From assembly GCA_043778205.1 (NCBI GenBank), contig JAYWGO010000143.1:1-50758 (forward strand): 50,758 nt of DNA, given 5' to 3'. This DNA is from JAAFIP01 sp043778205 (GTDB lineage Bacteria > Pseudomonadota > Gammaproteobacteria > Burkholderiales > Burkholderiaceae_C). A program made the translations under genes and the position numbers. Under the pieces are notes generated by a model. The model did not search any database, was not told the DNA's origin, and saw only the letters and a program-made list of their open reading frames with translations. Shown here piece by piece: positions 1 to 8,207 of this stretch; positions within the stretch are counted from its first letter, which is position 1, and each line of letters opens with the position of its first letter.

Positions 1-186
1 ATTTAGATTGCTCTAAACCCCCTTTGCCCATCCCACCGGAGAGATGTTGCAAGCCTCTCAGCGATTAAGCTGCGAGTGCGAAACGTTCGTCGTTTGCAGT
101 TAGGTTTTTTGAATTTGTTTAACGAGCACATTCAGCTCGACATGCCCTACAAGACGTCCAGTCCTCGTCGAAACCAGTACAGCCCC
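1..186 (-). ncRNA. ssrA: tmRNA (ssrA), 5' part only; 3' end lies beyond the window
   Basis: Transfer-messenger RNA rescues stalled ribosomes and adds a degradation tag to the unfinished protein. On the minus strand the 5' end reads GGGGCTGTACTGGTTTCGAC, the typical tmRNA tRNA-like start, beginning at 186. The tag reading frame at 97-65 encodes ANDERFALAA followed by TAA, a betaproteobacterial-type tag. The 3' half (pseudoknots and acceptor end) is cut off by the window edge. Both the 5' signature and the tag are read directly, so the identification is firm. Confidence 0.96.
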
Positions 187-197
187 TAGAAGCTTCT

Positions 198-224
198 ATT
201 TTACGCCGAGTTGGTAATTTTCAA
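198..224 (-). promoter_or_regulatory. Putative sigma-70 promoter of ssrA
   Basis: On the minus strand a TTGAAA (224-219) and a TAAAAT (203-198) precede the tmRNA 5' end, 15 bases apart. The spacing is slightly short and the -10 box is about 11 bases from the mature 5' end, which fits a primary transcript later trimmed by RNase P. The elements match consensus well, but this is inferred by eye. Confidence 0.4.
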
Positions 225-358
225 GATGCCTTAGGCAACAGAGGGGTTTGCGGCTTATATGCTCTTTATTTAATAGCATAGTGTGCATATTTTCCTTGGG
301 CGCACAGTGGTATTAGTCAAAAAATAAGCCAGTTCACCGTTTACTGCAAACGCAAAGC

Positions 359-388
359 AAAAGGCCTCGCTAAACAGCGAGGCCTTTT
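359..388. terminator. Bidirectional rho-independent terminator after the DEAD-box helicase
   Basis: A perfect 12 bp stem (AAAAGGCCTCGC at 359-370, its complement at 377-388) with a 6-base loop has A and T tracts on its two sides. It sits about 25 bases downstream of the helicase stop codon and would end that minus-strand transcript. Confidence 0.9.
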
Positions 389-412
389 TGTCTTTGGGTG
401 CTCAGTTAAGAA

Positions 413-2620
413 TTAACGGCCAATGATTTTGACGATTTTTGGTTTGCCGGTTTTAGCGAAGCTGCTGGCACCGGTTTTGCCGGGTACAAAAGACTTCTTG
501 GCAGGGCGCTTGTCGTCGCTTGGGCGGGGAGCCCAAGTGGCTGTGCGCTCTGGGCGCTGGAAAGGGCGCTGTTCGCCGCGCGGGTCTTGACGAGCGTCTT
601 GGGGGCGACGGTCTTGCGGTGGCCGGCTGTCGCGGTCTTGACCGCGCTCTTGGCCACGGTTGTCGCCAAACGGTGCGCGGGGTACAAAGTTACGGTCGCC
701 GCCGCGGTCTGCGTTGCGGTTTTCAAAACCTCGGTTGTCGCCACGGTTGTCGCGGTTCTCAAAGCCGCGAGGTTCTTGGCGTGGGGCGCCAAATCCGCGT
801 GGGTCACCACGTTGGTCACCGCCGAAACCACGCTGCTCTTGATGCTGGCCTTGGCCTTGGTCGCCGCCGCGCTGGTCAAAACCACGCTGGTCACCACGCG
901 GTTCTTCGCGCTGTGGGCGTCCACCCCAGCCGCCTTCGCTGGCGTTTTTGGTACGGCCACCAAAGCCACCGCCGCTGTTGCGGTCGTTAAAACCACCTGG
1001 GCGCGGGCCATAACTACGTTGTTCACTGCGCTCGCCACGATCACCACCTCGGTCACCTCCACGGTCATTGCCTCTGTCATTACCTCTGTCGCCGAAGCTT
1101 GGACGTGCACCAAAACTTGGCCGGCTTGGGCGCTCGCGGGTGGTGGGCTCCAGGCCTGGAATCACTTCTGATTTGATAGGCTGCTTGGTGAAAAACTCAA
1201 TATCGCCAATTTTGCGGCGGTCACGAAACTCGGCAATCGTTACTGCAGTGCCGTCGCGGCCAGCACGGCCGGTACGGCCAATACGGTGGGTGTAGTCTTC
1301 AGCTTTCATGGGCAAGCCGTAGTTAAACACGTGGCTAATGCTTGGCACATCAATGCCGCGTGCGGCAACGTCCGTGGCAATCAAAAACTGAATACGGCCT
1401 TCGCGCAGCATGCCTAAGCGGCGGTTGCGCATGCCTTGGCTGAGCGCGCCGTGCAGTGCCGCAGCGGCAAAGCCAGAGTCTGCCAGGTCGTTAGCCAGGC
1501 CGTCGCACTCTACTTGGGTGCTGACGAACACAATGGCTTGCTCAATGGTGGTGTCGCGCATCCAATGGTCTAGCAGCTTGCGTTTGTGCTGCATGTTGTC
1601 TGCCCAAAACAGCACTTGCTTGATGTTTTTATGGCCGTCTTGCGGTGTGTCGATGGTGATGCGCTGAGGCTCGCGCATGACGCGGGCGGCCAGCTGCTGA
1701 ATGCGCGGCGCAAATGTGGCGCTGAACATCATGGTTTGCTGGCGGTCTACAGTAAGCTGGTTAATCTCGGCCAAATCGTCGCTAAAGCCCAGGTCGAGCA
1801 TACGGTCGGCTTCGTCTACCACCAAAAACTTCACGTCTTGGCATTTGATTTGGCTGCTGCGCTGCAAGTCAAGCAAACGGCCCGGCGTAGCGACGATGAG
1901 GTTGGCGTTTTGCAGCTTGGCAATTTGCAGCTGGTAAGGCATGCCGCCGATGACCGAGGCTATGCGCACACCGCGCATGTGACGCACCAGGTCAATCGCG
2001 TCGTTGGCCACTTGCTGGGCCAGCTCGCGTGTGGGGCACACAATCAGCGCGCCGGGGTTGGGCGCTTTGAAGTTGCGGGTGTTGGTGGGGTCTTTGCGCT
2101 TGGCCTTTTTAGGCGGGATCTCACCGCGCATTTTGGCGGCTTCCATTTCCGCTTGGTATTCAGCCTTCTCGGCAGCTTCTTTTGCCATCATGTCGGCTTC
2201 TAGCCAATGCAGCACGGGCAGCAGAAAGGCAGCGGTTTTGCCGCTACCGGTTTGGCTAGACACCATCAGGTCTACAAACTTTTTGTCACCCGGCGATTGC
2301 AGCGCCATAGGGATAGCTTTGAGCTGAACCGGTGTGGCTTTGGTAAAACCCATGTCTTTGGTGGCTTGCACCAGCGATGGCGACAGGCCCATAATTTCAA
2401 AGTCGCTTGGGCCGGTGGGCGCTTCGGGTTCAGCCTGGGTTTCTACAAACTCTTCTTGCGCAGTTTGCTCGCCAGAGGGTGAGTGGCTGTCAATGGCATC
2501 ATGCGCTACGGTATCAATAGCTGCTTGTGCAGTATTTTCTTGGGCTTGCGCCTCAAAAGACTGAGAAACTGCAGTCTCTAAAATAGTTTCGTTCATTTGG
2601 AAATCATCATTCATGTTCAC
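413..2620 (-). CDS. DEAD-box ATP-dependent RNA helicase with RGG-like tail
   Basis: Cytoplasmic RNA-unwinding ATPase, likely acting in ribosome assembly or RNA turnover. Of 735 residues, the first ~70 form an acidic, Gln/Glu-rich extension. The Q-motif region follows at 74-106, then SQTGSGKT (122-129), VVDEAD (267-272), SATF (300-303) and HRIGRTGRAG (445-454). Residues ~141-188, between motifs I and Ia, are a charged insert (EAAEKAEYQAEMEAAK, then KKAKRK). The tail from ~490 is a long disordered run of GDRG, DNRG and GFGG units with basic residues, an RNA-binding type of tail. It resembles the RhlE/DeaD group of Burkholderiales; which paralogue it is cannot be settled here. A strong terminator follows. 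Confidence 0.93.
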   Translation of the reverse strand: MNMNDDFQMNETILETAVSQSFEAQAQENTAQAAIDTVAHDAIDSHSPSGEQTAQEEFVETQAEPEAPTGPSDFEIMGLSPSLVQATKDMGFTKATPVQLKAIPMALQSPGDKKFVDLMVSSQTGSGKTAAFLLPVLHWLEADMMAKEAAEKAEYQAEMEAAKMRGEIPPKKAKRKDPTNTRNFKAPNPGALIVCPTRELAQQVANDAIDLVRHMRGVRIASVIGGMPYQLQIAKLQNANLIVATPGRLLDLQRSSQIKCQDVKFLVVDEADRMLDLGFSDDLAEINQLTVDRQQTMMFSATFAPRIQQLAARVMREPQRITIDTPQDGHKNIKQVLFWADNMQHKRKLLDHWMRDTTIEQAIVFVSTQVECDGLANDLADSGFAAAALHGALSQGMRNRRLGMLREGRIQFLIATDVAARGIDVPSISHVFNYGLPMKAEDYTHRIGRTGRAGRDGTAVTIAEFRDRRKIGDIEFFTKQPIKSEVIPGLEPTTRERPSRPSFGARPSFGDRGNDRGNDRGGDRGGDRGERSEQRSYGPRPGGFNDRNSGGGFGGRTKNASEGGWGGRPQREEPRGDQRGFDQRGGDQGQGQHQEQRGFGGDQRGDPRGFGAPRQEPRGFENRDNRGDNRGFENRNADRGGDRNFVPRAPFGDNRGQERGQDRDSRPPQDRRPQDARQDPRGEQRPFQRPERTATWAPRPSDDKRPAKKSFVPGKTGASSFAKTGKPKIVKIIGR

Positions 2621-2925
2621 GCGTACAGGCGCGCACCCACATGCCAGTAGCGGCGGGTGCTAGCCATTCCTTTGAAAGGCGGTGTCTTGTTGGGCAAGAC
2701 GGTTGATACAAAAACATCAACCAACCAACAAGTTCAGCATGAAAGTGTTTTTAAAACTGATAAGTCTTAAAACTTTGATGCGATGACCACGAAAGTGTGC
2801 CGTGGTCTATGGAGTGTGGCAGATGCACAAATTCACTGAATTTTTCAGCGAAGATTACTATTATAGCGCGCCTAGGGTTTTCCCGCAAGCGAAGGTTTGG
2901 GCAATCTTCTCTAAAATACAAAGCT
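2621..2925. other. Gene-free stretch between divergent helicase and HhH genes
   Basis: This 305-base stretch holds the 5' leader of the helicase and the upstream region of the small helix-hairpin-helix gene. GCACCC (2632-2637) can pair with GGGTGC (2654-2659) in the helicase leader. An AT-rich spot near 2855-2865 may hold the promoter of the small gene. I see no further coding sequence. Confidence 0.4.
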
Positions 2926-3168
2926 ATGCCATTTTCACCCTCTGAACGTACCCTGCTACTGGCTGTCAAAGGCGTCGGCCCCACTGTGGTGCGGCGGCTG
3001 GAAGAGATGGGCTTTGGCTCGCTGGCGCACTTGGCCAAGGCCAACGCGTTAGATATTGTGAGCCAAGGTGCCAAGCTAACCGGTTCGTCATGCTGGAAGA
3101 ACAGCCCGCAGGCCAGAGCGGCAGTCAACGCAGCTATTGCAGCGGCTGCACTGGCTGCTGCTAATTAG
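2926..3168 (+). CDS. Small helix-hairpin-helix protein
   Basis: An 80-residue protein with one clear helix-hairpin-helix: residues ~12-35 contain VKGVGPTVVRRLEEMGF, the Gly-rich turn that contacts the DNA backbone in this motif. A second helical part rich in Ala follows. The frame is open further upstream (from 2797), but the inner ATG at 2926 starts directly with the conserved part, so I prefer it. It stands alone between the helicase and gpsA. The role is unknown; DNA binding is inferred from the motif only. Confidence 0.7.
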   Translation: MPFSPSERTLLLAVKGVGPTVVRRLEEMGFGSLAHLAKANALDIVSQGAKLTGSSCWKNSPQARAAVNAAIAAAALAAAN

Positions 3169-3249
3169 CTGGCTTAATGGCAAGAAAACTGGGGGTATCC
3201 TTGGCTAAGGCAGGCCTGCCGCGCCCATGCAGGGCTTGTCTAAACCCCA

Positions 3250-4266
3250 CTAAGCCTCAGCAGTAGGCTCACGGCCCATCAGCATGGCCACGGCCTGTAC
3301 AGGTGCTAGATGGCCATCTAACAGGGCGACGACGCATTGCGCGATCGGCATGTCCACGCCCAGGCTGGCTGCGCGCAGCAGCACGGCGCGGGCGCACAGC
3401 ACGCCTTCCGCCACATGGCCCAGCGACGCAGTGGCCTCCTGCAGCGGCTGGCCCTGCGCCAGCAGCATGCCCACTTTGCGGTTGCGGCTGAGGTCACCGG
3501 TGGCAGTCAGTACCAAGTCGCCCAAGCCGGAGAGTCCCATGAAAGTCTCTGGCTTGGCGCCCAAGGCAAGGCCTAGGCGGGTCATTTCGGCCAAACCGCG
3601 TGTTATTAAAGCGGCCCGGGCGTTCAGGCCCAGCACCAATCCGTCGCACAGCCCGGTGGCGATGGCCAGCACGTTTTTGACAGCGCCACCTACTTCAACA
3701 CCCACGATGTCGTCGTTGGCGTAGATGCGCAGGCTGCTGGTGTGAAAGGCTGCAACCAATGCATCGCGCACTACAGCGTGCGCGCTGGCTGCAACCAAAG
3801 CGGTTGGCTGGCCTGCAGCTACCTCTTGCGCAAAACTGGGCCCACTGAGTGCACCCGCTGCCAAACCAGGGGCTACCTGGGCACATATTTCGTGGGCTAG
3901 AAGGCCATTTTCTGTACAGGCGTGGTTCTCTAAAGCCTTGTTTTCTAAGCCCTTGCACAGCCAAGCCACTGGCTCGCCCACCCCCGCCAAACAGGACAAG
4001 GTAGTACGCAAACCGGCCAATGGCGTGGCGATGACGACCAGATCGTGCTGGCGGGCCAAACTGGGCAGTTCCGTGGTTGAACTGGTACGCACCATCACAT
4101 TGGCGGGCAGCAAGGTGCCGGGCAAATAGCGCGCGTTGGTGCGGCTGTTGTGCAATGCGCTGGCCTGCTCGGCATCGCGCGCCCACAGCGTTACTGCGTG
4201 GCGCGGGGCCGCGCTAACAGCCAAGGCTGTGCCCCAAGCGCCAGCACCTAATACTATTATTTTCAT
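3250..4266 (-). CDS. gpsA: Glycerol-3-phosphate dehydrogenase [NAD(P)+]
   Basis: Makes sn-glycerol 3-phosphate from dihydroxyacetone phosphate, the first step towards phospholipids. The 338 residues match the family length. The N-terminal nucleotide-binding loop GAGAWGTALA starts at residue 7, SGPSFAQEVA lies at ~141-150, and the conserved lysine sits in VKNVLAIATG (K197). It is the last gene of a minus-strand group rhodanese-grxC-secB-gpsA, an order common in Burkholderiales. A terminator (4316-4346) lies between secB and gpsA, so gpsA probably has its own promoter. Unusually, the start codon lies inside a copy of the window's dispersed repeat. Confidence 0.97.
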   Translation of the reverse strand: MKIIVLGAGAWGTALAVSAAPRHAVTLWARDAEQASALHNSRTNARYLPGTLLPANVMVRTSSTTELPSLARQHDLVVIATPLAGLRTTLSCLAGVGEPVAWLCKGLENKALENHACTENGLLAHEICAQVAPGLAAGALSGPSFAQEVAAGQPTALVAASAHAVVRDALVAAFHTSSLRIYANDDIVGVEVGGAVKNVLAIATGLCDGLVLGLNARAALITRGLAEMTRLGLALGAKPETFMGLSGLGDLVLTATGDLSRNRKVGMLLAQGQPLQEATASLGHVAEGVLCARAVLLRAASLGVDMPIAQCVVALLDGHLAPVQAVAMLMGREPTAEA

Positions 4267-4304
4267 AGCTATCCGTGCAGCATTTCCTTGGGCTAGAGGG
4301 CTAA
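4256..4304 (+). repeat. Dispersed repeat copy 1, overlapping the gpsA start
   Basis: This copy of the window's ~45 bp repeat reads CATAGCTATCCGTGCAGCAT and then TTCCTTGGGCTAGAGGGCTA. Seen from gpsA it supplies the leader and the ATG itself (4266-4264), with a weak GGA 5 bases before the ATG. Confidence 0.85.
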
Positions 4305-4315
4305 ATGGTTAAAAA

Positions 4316-4346
4316 AATGGCTTTAAAACAGTGTTTTAAAGCCATT
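4316..4346 (-). terminator. Rho-independent terminator after secB
   Basis: A perfect 14 bp stem (AATGGCTTTAAAAC, 4316-4329, with its complement at 4333-4346) has a 3-base loop. On the minus strand it is followed by a run of T. It lies about 55 bases after the secB stop codon. Confidence 0.88.
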
Positions 4347-4401
4347 GTATTTTGCCAGCACTCCATTTTACCAAGCTACCGCAGTTGCGGGCCGCCTTGG
4401 C

Positions 4402-4887
4402 TTAGTGGGTGATGATTTGACTGCCTTGCTGGGCGGCCAGTGCAGCAGCTGCTTGGGCCTGCTGCTGCTCGTACATGGCTTGAAAGTTGATCTCGCTCAG
4501 GTGTACAGGCGGAAACCCAGCGCGGGTGATGATGTCGGCCACGCTGGCACGCAAGTAGGGGTAGACAATTTGTGGGCAAGCAATGCCCATTACTGGGCCC
4601 ATCTGGTCGTCGGGCAGATTGCGCACCTCAAAAATACCGGCTTGCTTGGCTTCTACCAAAAACACGGTGCGGTCTTTGATTTTGGTGGTCACCGTCGCGG
4701 TAACGCACACTTCAAACATACCATCGGCCACAGGAGCGGCCTCTACACCCAGCTGAATGTCCACTGCAGGTTGCTCTTGTTCTAGCAAAATGGCTGGGGA
4801 ATTGGGCTGCTCAAGCGACATGTCTTTGAGGTAAACACGTTGAATTTGGAACACTGGATCGGTATTGGTAGCAGGGGTATCGGCCAT
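4402..4887 (-). CDS. secB: Protein-export chaperone SecB
   Basis: Cytoplasmic tetrameric chaperone that keeps preproteins unfolded and hands them to SecA. The 161-residue product contains FQIQRVYLKDMSLEQPNSP near the N terminus and GIACPQIVYPYLRASVADI in the centre, both highly characteristic of SecB. The C-terminal end is Gln/Ala-rich. The frame is open to a TTG at 4911, but the ATG at 4887 (MADTPAT) fits the family start. It follows grxC by about 70 bases on the same strand and ends at a strong terminator. Confidence 0.96.
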   Translation of the reverse strand: MADTPATNTDPVFQIQRVYLKDMSLEQPNSPAILLEQEQPAVDIQLGVEAAPVADGMFEVCVTATVTTKIKDRTVFLVEAKQAGIFEVRNLPDDQMGPVMGIACPQIVYPYLRASVADIITRAGFPPVHLSEINFQAMYEQQQAQAAAALAAQQGSQIITH

Positions 4888-4958
4888 GGTGGATTGGTTG
4901 GTTAAAGTCAAAACAAAGCCTGCAGATGTGCAGGCGATAACAGATTATCTCAGGGAAA

Positions 4959-5216
4959 TCAGCCCTGCAGCAAAGGCACCAAGCCGCCTTTGCCGTCGAG
5001 TGCCACCAAGTCGTCATGGCCGCCCACGTGGGTTGCGCCAATATAGATTTGCGGCACCGTGCGTCTGCCGGTAATTTGCATCATGTGCTCGCGCGCCACC
5101 GGGTCGGTGTCTATCCGGATTTCTTCAATCTGCTCAACGCCTTTACTTTTAAGCAGCTGTTTGGCGCGAATGCAGTAAGGGCAAACGGCGGTGGTGTACA
5201 TTTTGACGGCTTGCAT
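4959..5216 (-). CDS. grxC: Glutaredoxin 3 (GrxC)
   Basis: Small glutathione-dependent disulfide reductase. The 85-residue protein begins MQAVKMYTTAVCPYC; CPYC is the dithiol active site. TVPQIYIGATHVGG holds the cis-proline (VP) and the glutathione-binding GG region. The ATG at 5216 gives the usual GrxC length; an in-frame upstream start would add only five residues. It is flanked by a rhodanese gene and secB, the usual Burkholderiales arrangement. Confidence 0.95.
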   Translation of the reverse strand: MQAVKMYTTAVCPYCIRAKQLLKSKGVEQIEEIRIDTDPVAREHMMQITGRRTVPQIYIGATHVGGHDDLVALDGKGGLVPLLQG

Positions 5217-5266
5217 AACAAATGATTCCAAAGTCTGGGGAGTAAATGGGCTGAAAGTTTGGCGGT

Positions 5267-5680
5267 TTAGGCTTTTTCTACGGGTAAATTGGCCTCTTTC
5301 CAGGCTTTGAGGCCACCCGCTAACACGTGGGTGTTTTCAAAACCTAGCTTTTTAGCCATGCCTTGCACGCGGCTGGCGCGGCCACCCGTGGTGCAAACCA
5401 AGATCAGCGGCAAGGCTTTATTTTTAACCAAGCCCGCAAGTTTGGCCTCAATTTCATTAACCGGAATATTTTTAGCACCCCCTACATGACCAGAAGCAAA
5501 TTCGTCTGTTTCACACACGTCAATCACCACCGCTTTTTCGCGGTTAATCAACTGCACTGCTGCGTTAGGCGACAGGGCACCGCCGCTGAGCAGGCTACCC
5601 TTAAGCGTAGGCCACAGCAGCATCGAACCAGCGCCTATAGCCACTACAAACAGCATCCAATTGTCGACAATAAATTTCAT
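5267..5680 (-). CDS. Membrane-anchored rhodanese-domain protein
   Basis: Sulfurtransferase-like protein of 137 residues. Residues ~7-28 (WMLFVVAIGAGSMLLWPTL) form one membrane segment, followed by a single rhodanese domain. The active-site loop is VCTTGGRASR, with the catalytic cysteine present. HVGGAKNIPVNEIEAKL is the typical rhodanese CH2A-like motif. The start at 5680 (MKFIVDN) is preferred over the ATG four codons upstream. Its position before grxC and secB suggests a redox or sulfur role at the membrane; the substrate is unknown. Confidence 0.9.
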   Translation of the reverse strand: MKFIVDNWMLFVVAIGAGSMLLWPTLKGSLLSGGALSPNAAVQLINREKAVVIDVCETDEFASGHVGGAKNIPVNEIEAKLAGLVKNKALPLILVCTTGGRASRVQGMAKKLGFENTHVLAGGLKAWKEANLPVEKA

Positions 5681-5816
5681 TCCAAATTCCAAAAAAACAG
5701 GCTACGCAGGCCAAAATTAGCGTTATGCGTAACCCTCTATTCTAAAATGGAACCGCAAAGCGCCCACAAATGCGCACTTTTTGGCCTTTTACCCCTATTT
5801 CAACAACTGGCACGCT

Positions 5817-6560
5817 ATGTACAAACTCGTTCTCATCCGCCACGGCGAATCTACCTGGAACCTTGAAAACCGCTTTACCGGCTGGACCGATGTGGACCTG
5901 ACCGACACTGGCATTGCGCAAGCCAAAAGTGCGGGCCAGTTGCTCAAAACCGAGGGCTATGAATTTGACGTGGCCTATACCAGCGTGCTCAAACGGGCTA
6001 TCCGCACCCTGTGGCACACGCTTGACGAAATGGACCGCACCTGGCTGCCCGTAGTGCACAGCTGGCGCCTTAACGAACGCCATTACGGGGCGCTGCAGGG
6101 CCTGAACAAGCTGGACATGGCCAAACAGTATGGCGACGCGCAGGTGCTGGTGTGGCGGCGCAGCTACGACACGCCACCACCTTCACTAGAAGCGACCGAC
6201 GTGCGCTGCGAGCGCAGCGACCTGCGCTATGCCAAGCTCAAGCCCACCGATATACCGCTGACCGAATGCCTTAAAGACATGGTGGAGCGTGTGATTCCGT
6301 TTTGGAACGAATCCATGGCCCCGGCCATCAAGGCGGGCAAACGCATTGTGGTGGCCGCCCATGGCAACTCGATTCGCGCGTTGATTAAATACCTGGACAA
6401 CATTGGCGACGACGACATTGTGGGCGTGAATGTACCCAATGGCATTCCGCTGGTGTACGAACTGGACACAAATTTAAAGCCCATTCGCCACTACTACCTG
6501 GGCGATGCCGAGGCCGCCGCCAAGGCGGCTGCAGCGGTAGCCAACCAAGGCAAGGCATAA
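5817..6560 (+). CDS. gpmA: 2,3-bisphosphoglycerate-dependent phosphoglycerate mutase
   Basis: Interconverts 3- and 2-phosphoglycerate in glycolysis. The 247 residues match GpmA. LIRHGESTWN contains the phospho-accepting His9; NRFTGWTDVDLT and LNERHYGALQGLNK are signature segments, and VVAAHGNSIRALIKYL carries the second catalytic His. The start at 5817 (MYKLVLIRHG) is the family start; the frame extends 12 codons upstream without reason to be used. The C terminus is Ala-rich. It is divergent from the rhodanese-secB group. Confidence 0.97.
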   Translation: MYKLVLIRHGESTWNLENRFTGWTDVDLTDTGIAQAKSAGQLLKTEGYEFDVAYTSVLKRAIRTLWHTLDEMDRTWLPVVHSWRLNERHYGALQGLNKLDMAKQYGDAQVLVWRRSYDTPPPSLEATDVRCERSDLRYAKLKPTDIPLTECLKDMVERVIPFWNESMAPAIKAGKRIVVAAHGNSIRALIKYLDNIGDDDIVGVNVPNGIPLVYELDTNLKPIRHYYLGDAEAAAKAAAAVANQGKA

Positions 6561-6709
6561 AACGCACCATTAATGCATACCCCAGGGCTAAAGGCCAAAG
6601 GCCAAGCCAAGGGTTCAAGTTAAGGGTTTACTTGAAGGTTAAATGGGAACCTGCCAGAGCCCAGAGCACTCCAAGGTGTATATTGGCGAGATTAGAAAGT
6701 AGCATTTTT

Positions 6710-8185
6710 ATGAACACGAAACTCAAAATTGCCGGTTGGATCACCATGGGCGCAGTGGCAGGCGCACTGACCACGATTTCGGTGCAGTCCTCTGCCCAGC
6801 GTGCGCTTGCCCCACTGCCGCTGGAAGAGCTGCAGCAACTGGCCGCCGTGTTTGGTTTGATTAAAACCGACTATGTAGAGCCTGTGGACGAGAAAAAACT
6901 CATTGGCGAAGCCATCAGCGGCATGGTCGCCAGCCTAGACCCGCACAGCCAGTACTTTGACAAAAAATCGTTCAAAGAGTTTCGTGAAGGCACCACGGGT
7001 AAGTTTGTTGGCGTAGGCATTGAAATCAGCCAAGAAGAGGGTTTGATCAAAGTGGTCTCACCTATTGAAGGCTCTCCAGCTTTTCGCTCCGGGATCAAAA
7101 CCAATGACCTGATTACCAAAATTGACGACACTGCCGTTAAAGGCCTGCCGCTAAGTGATGCTGTCAAACGCATGCGTGGTGAGCCCAATACCAAAGTGAT
7201 TTTGACAATTTTGCGGCGCGAAGAAAACAACCGCGTATTTCCGGTCACCATCACACGTGAAGAAATTCGCACCCAATCGGTGCGCAGCAAAGTGGTGGAA
7301 CCTGGCTACGCCTGGTTGCGCGTGAGCCAGTTTCAAGACCGCACAGTAGAAGACTTTGCCCGCAAGTTAGAAGAGATTTACAAAGCAGACCCCAAGCTCA
7401 AAGGCTTGGTGCTCGACCTGCGCAATGACCCTGGTGGCCTGCTGGACGCGGCGGTGGCAGTGTCTGCCGCCTTTTTGCCTGAAAACGTGGCCATTGTGTC
7501 CACCAACGGTCAGCTGGCTGAAAGCAAGTTTACCTACAAGGCCTCGCCTGAGTTCTACGGTCGTGGCCGCTCTGGCCCCGATGTAGTGAAGCGTTTGAAC
7601 GACAGCACCAAAGGCTACTTTAAAACCGTGCCGCTGGTGGTGCTGGTGAATGAAGGTTCTGCTTCGGCCAGCGAAATTGTGGCAGGTGCACTGCAAGACT
7701 ACAAACGCGGCACCATCATGGGCAGCCAAACCTTTGGCAAAGGCAGCGTACAAGTGGTGCGCGCGCTAGGGCCAGACACAGGCATTAAGCTGACCACGTC
7801 GCGCTACTACACCCCTAATGGCAACTCCATTCAGGCCAAAGGTATCGTGCCTGACGTGATGGTAGACGAAAGCTTAGAGGGCAACTTGTTTGCTGCCCTG
7901 CGCACCCGCGAGGCCGACCTGACCAAACACCTGAATACCGGCAAAGGCGATAGCAAGCAAGAAGAAGCTGCTGAAGCCCTGCGCCAAAAAGAGATTGAAA
8001 AATCCCGCGAGGAAGCCCGCAAACGGCTAGAAGAGTTCAATAAAAAACCTGAAGCAGAACGCCGTCCCCCTGAGTTTGGCAGCGAAAAAGACTTTCAGCT
8101 CACACAGGCCATTAACCAGCTCAAGGGTCAGCCTGTGATGGTAAGTAAAGTGATGGAGCAGCGCAAAGAAGAGAAGCCCCAGTAA
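6710..8185 (+). CDS. S41-family C-terminal processing peptidase
   Basis: Periplasmic serine protease that trims or degrades proteins from their C termini. The product has 491 residues. The N-terminal signal or anchor helix is residues ~6-28, a PDZ domain spans ~95-175 (VGVGIEIS, SPAFRSGIKTNDLI), and the peptidase core contains the Ser motif GSASASE (~316-322) and the Lys in TFGKGSVQ (K344). A charged, helical Glu/Lys/Arg-rich tail spans ~420-470. It lies between gpmA and moeB, as in many Burkholderiales. The ATG at 6710 starts the signal sequence; the upstream open frame is not plausible. Confidence 0.94.
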   Translation: MNTKLKIAGWITMGAVAGALTTISVQSSAQRALAPLPLEELQQLAAVFGLIKTDYVEPVDEKKLIGEAISGMVASLDPHSQYFDKKSFKEFREGTTGKFVGVGIEISQEEGLIKVVSPIEGSPAFRSGIKTNDLITKIDDTAVKGLPLSDAVKRMRGEPNTKVILTILRREENNRVFPVTITREEIRTQSVRSKVVEPGYAWLRVSQFQDRTVEDFARKLEEIYKADPKLKGLVLDLRNDPGGLLDAAVAVSAAFLPENVAIVSTNGQLAESKFTYKASPEFYGRGRSGPDVVKRLNDSTKGYFKTVPLVVLVNEGSASASEIVAGALQDYKRGTIMGSQTFGKGSVQVVRALGPDTGIKLTTSRYYTPNGNSIQAKGIVPDVMVDESLEGNLFAALRTREADLTKHLNTGKGDSKQEEAAEALRQKEIEKSREEARKRLEEFNKKPEAERRPPEFGSEKDFQLTQAINQLKGQPVMVSKVMEQRKEEKPQ

Positions 8186-8207
8186 GCCTAGCTCAGCGCA
8201 ACAGCCC

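Noticed and set aside
406..1171. Open frames overlapping the helicase tail on other frames
   Set aside because: They are Val/Ala/Thr- or Gly-rich shadows of the repetitive GC-rich tail with no ribosome site or family resemblance.
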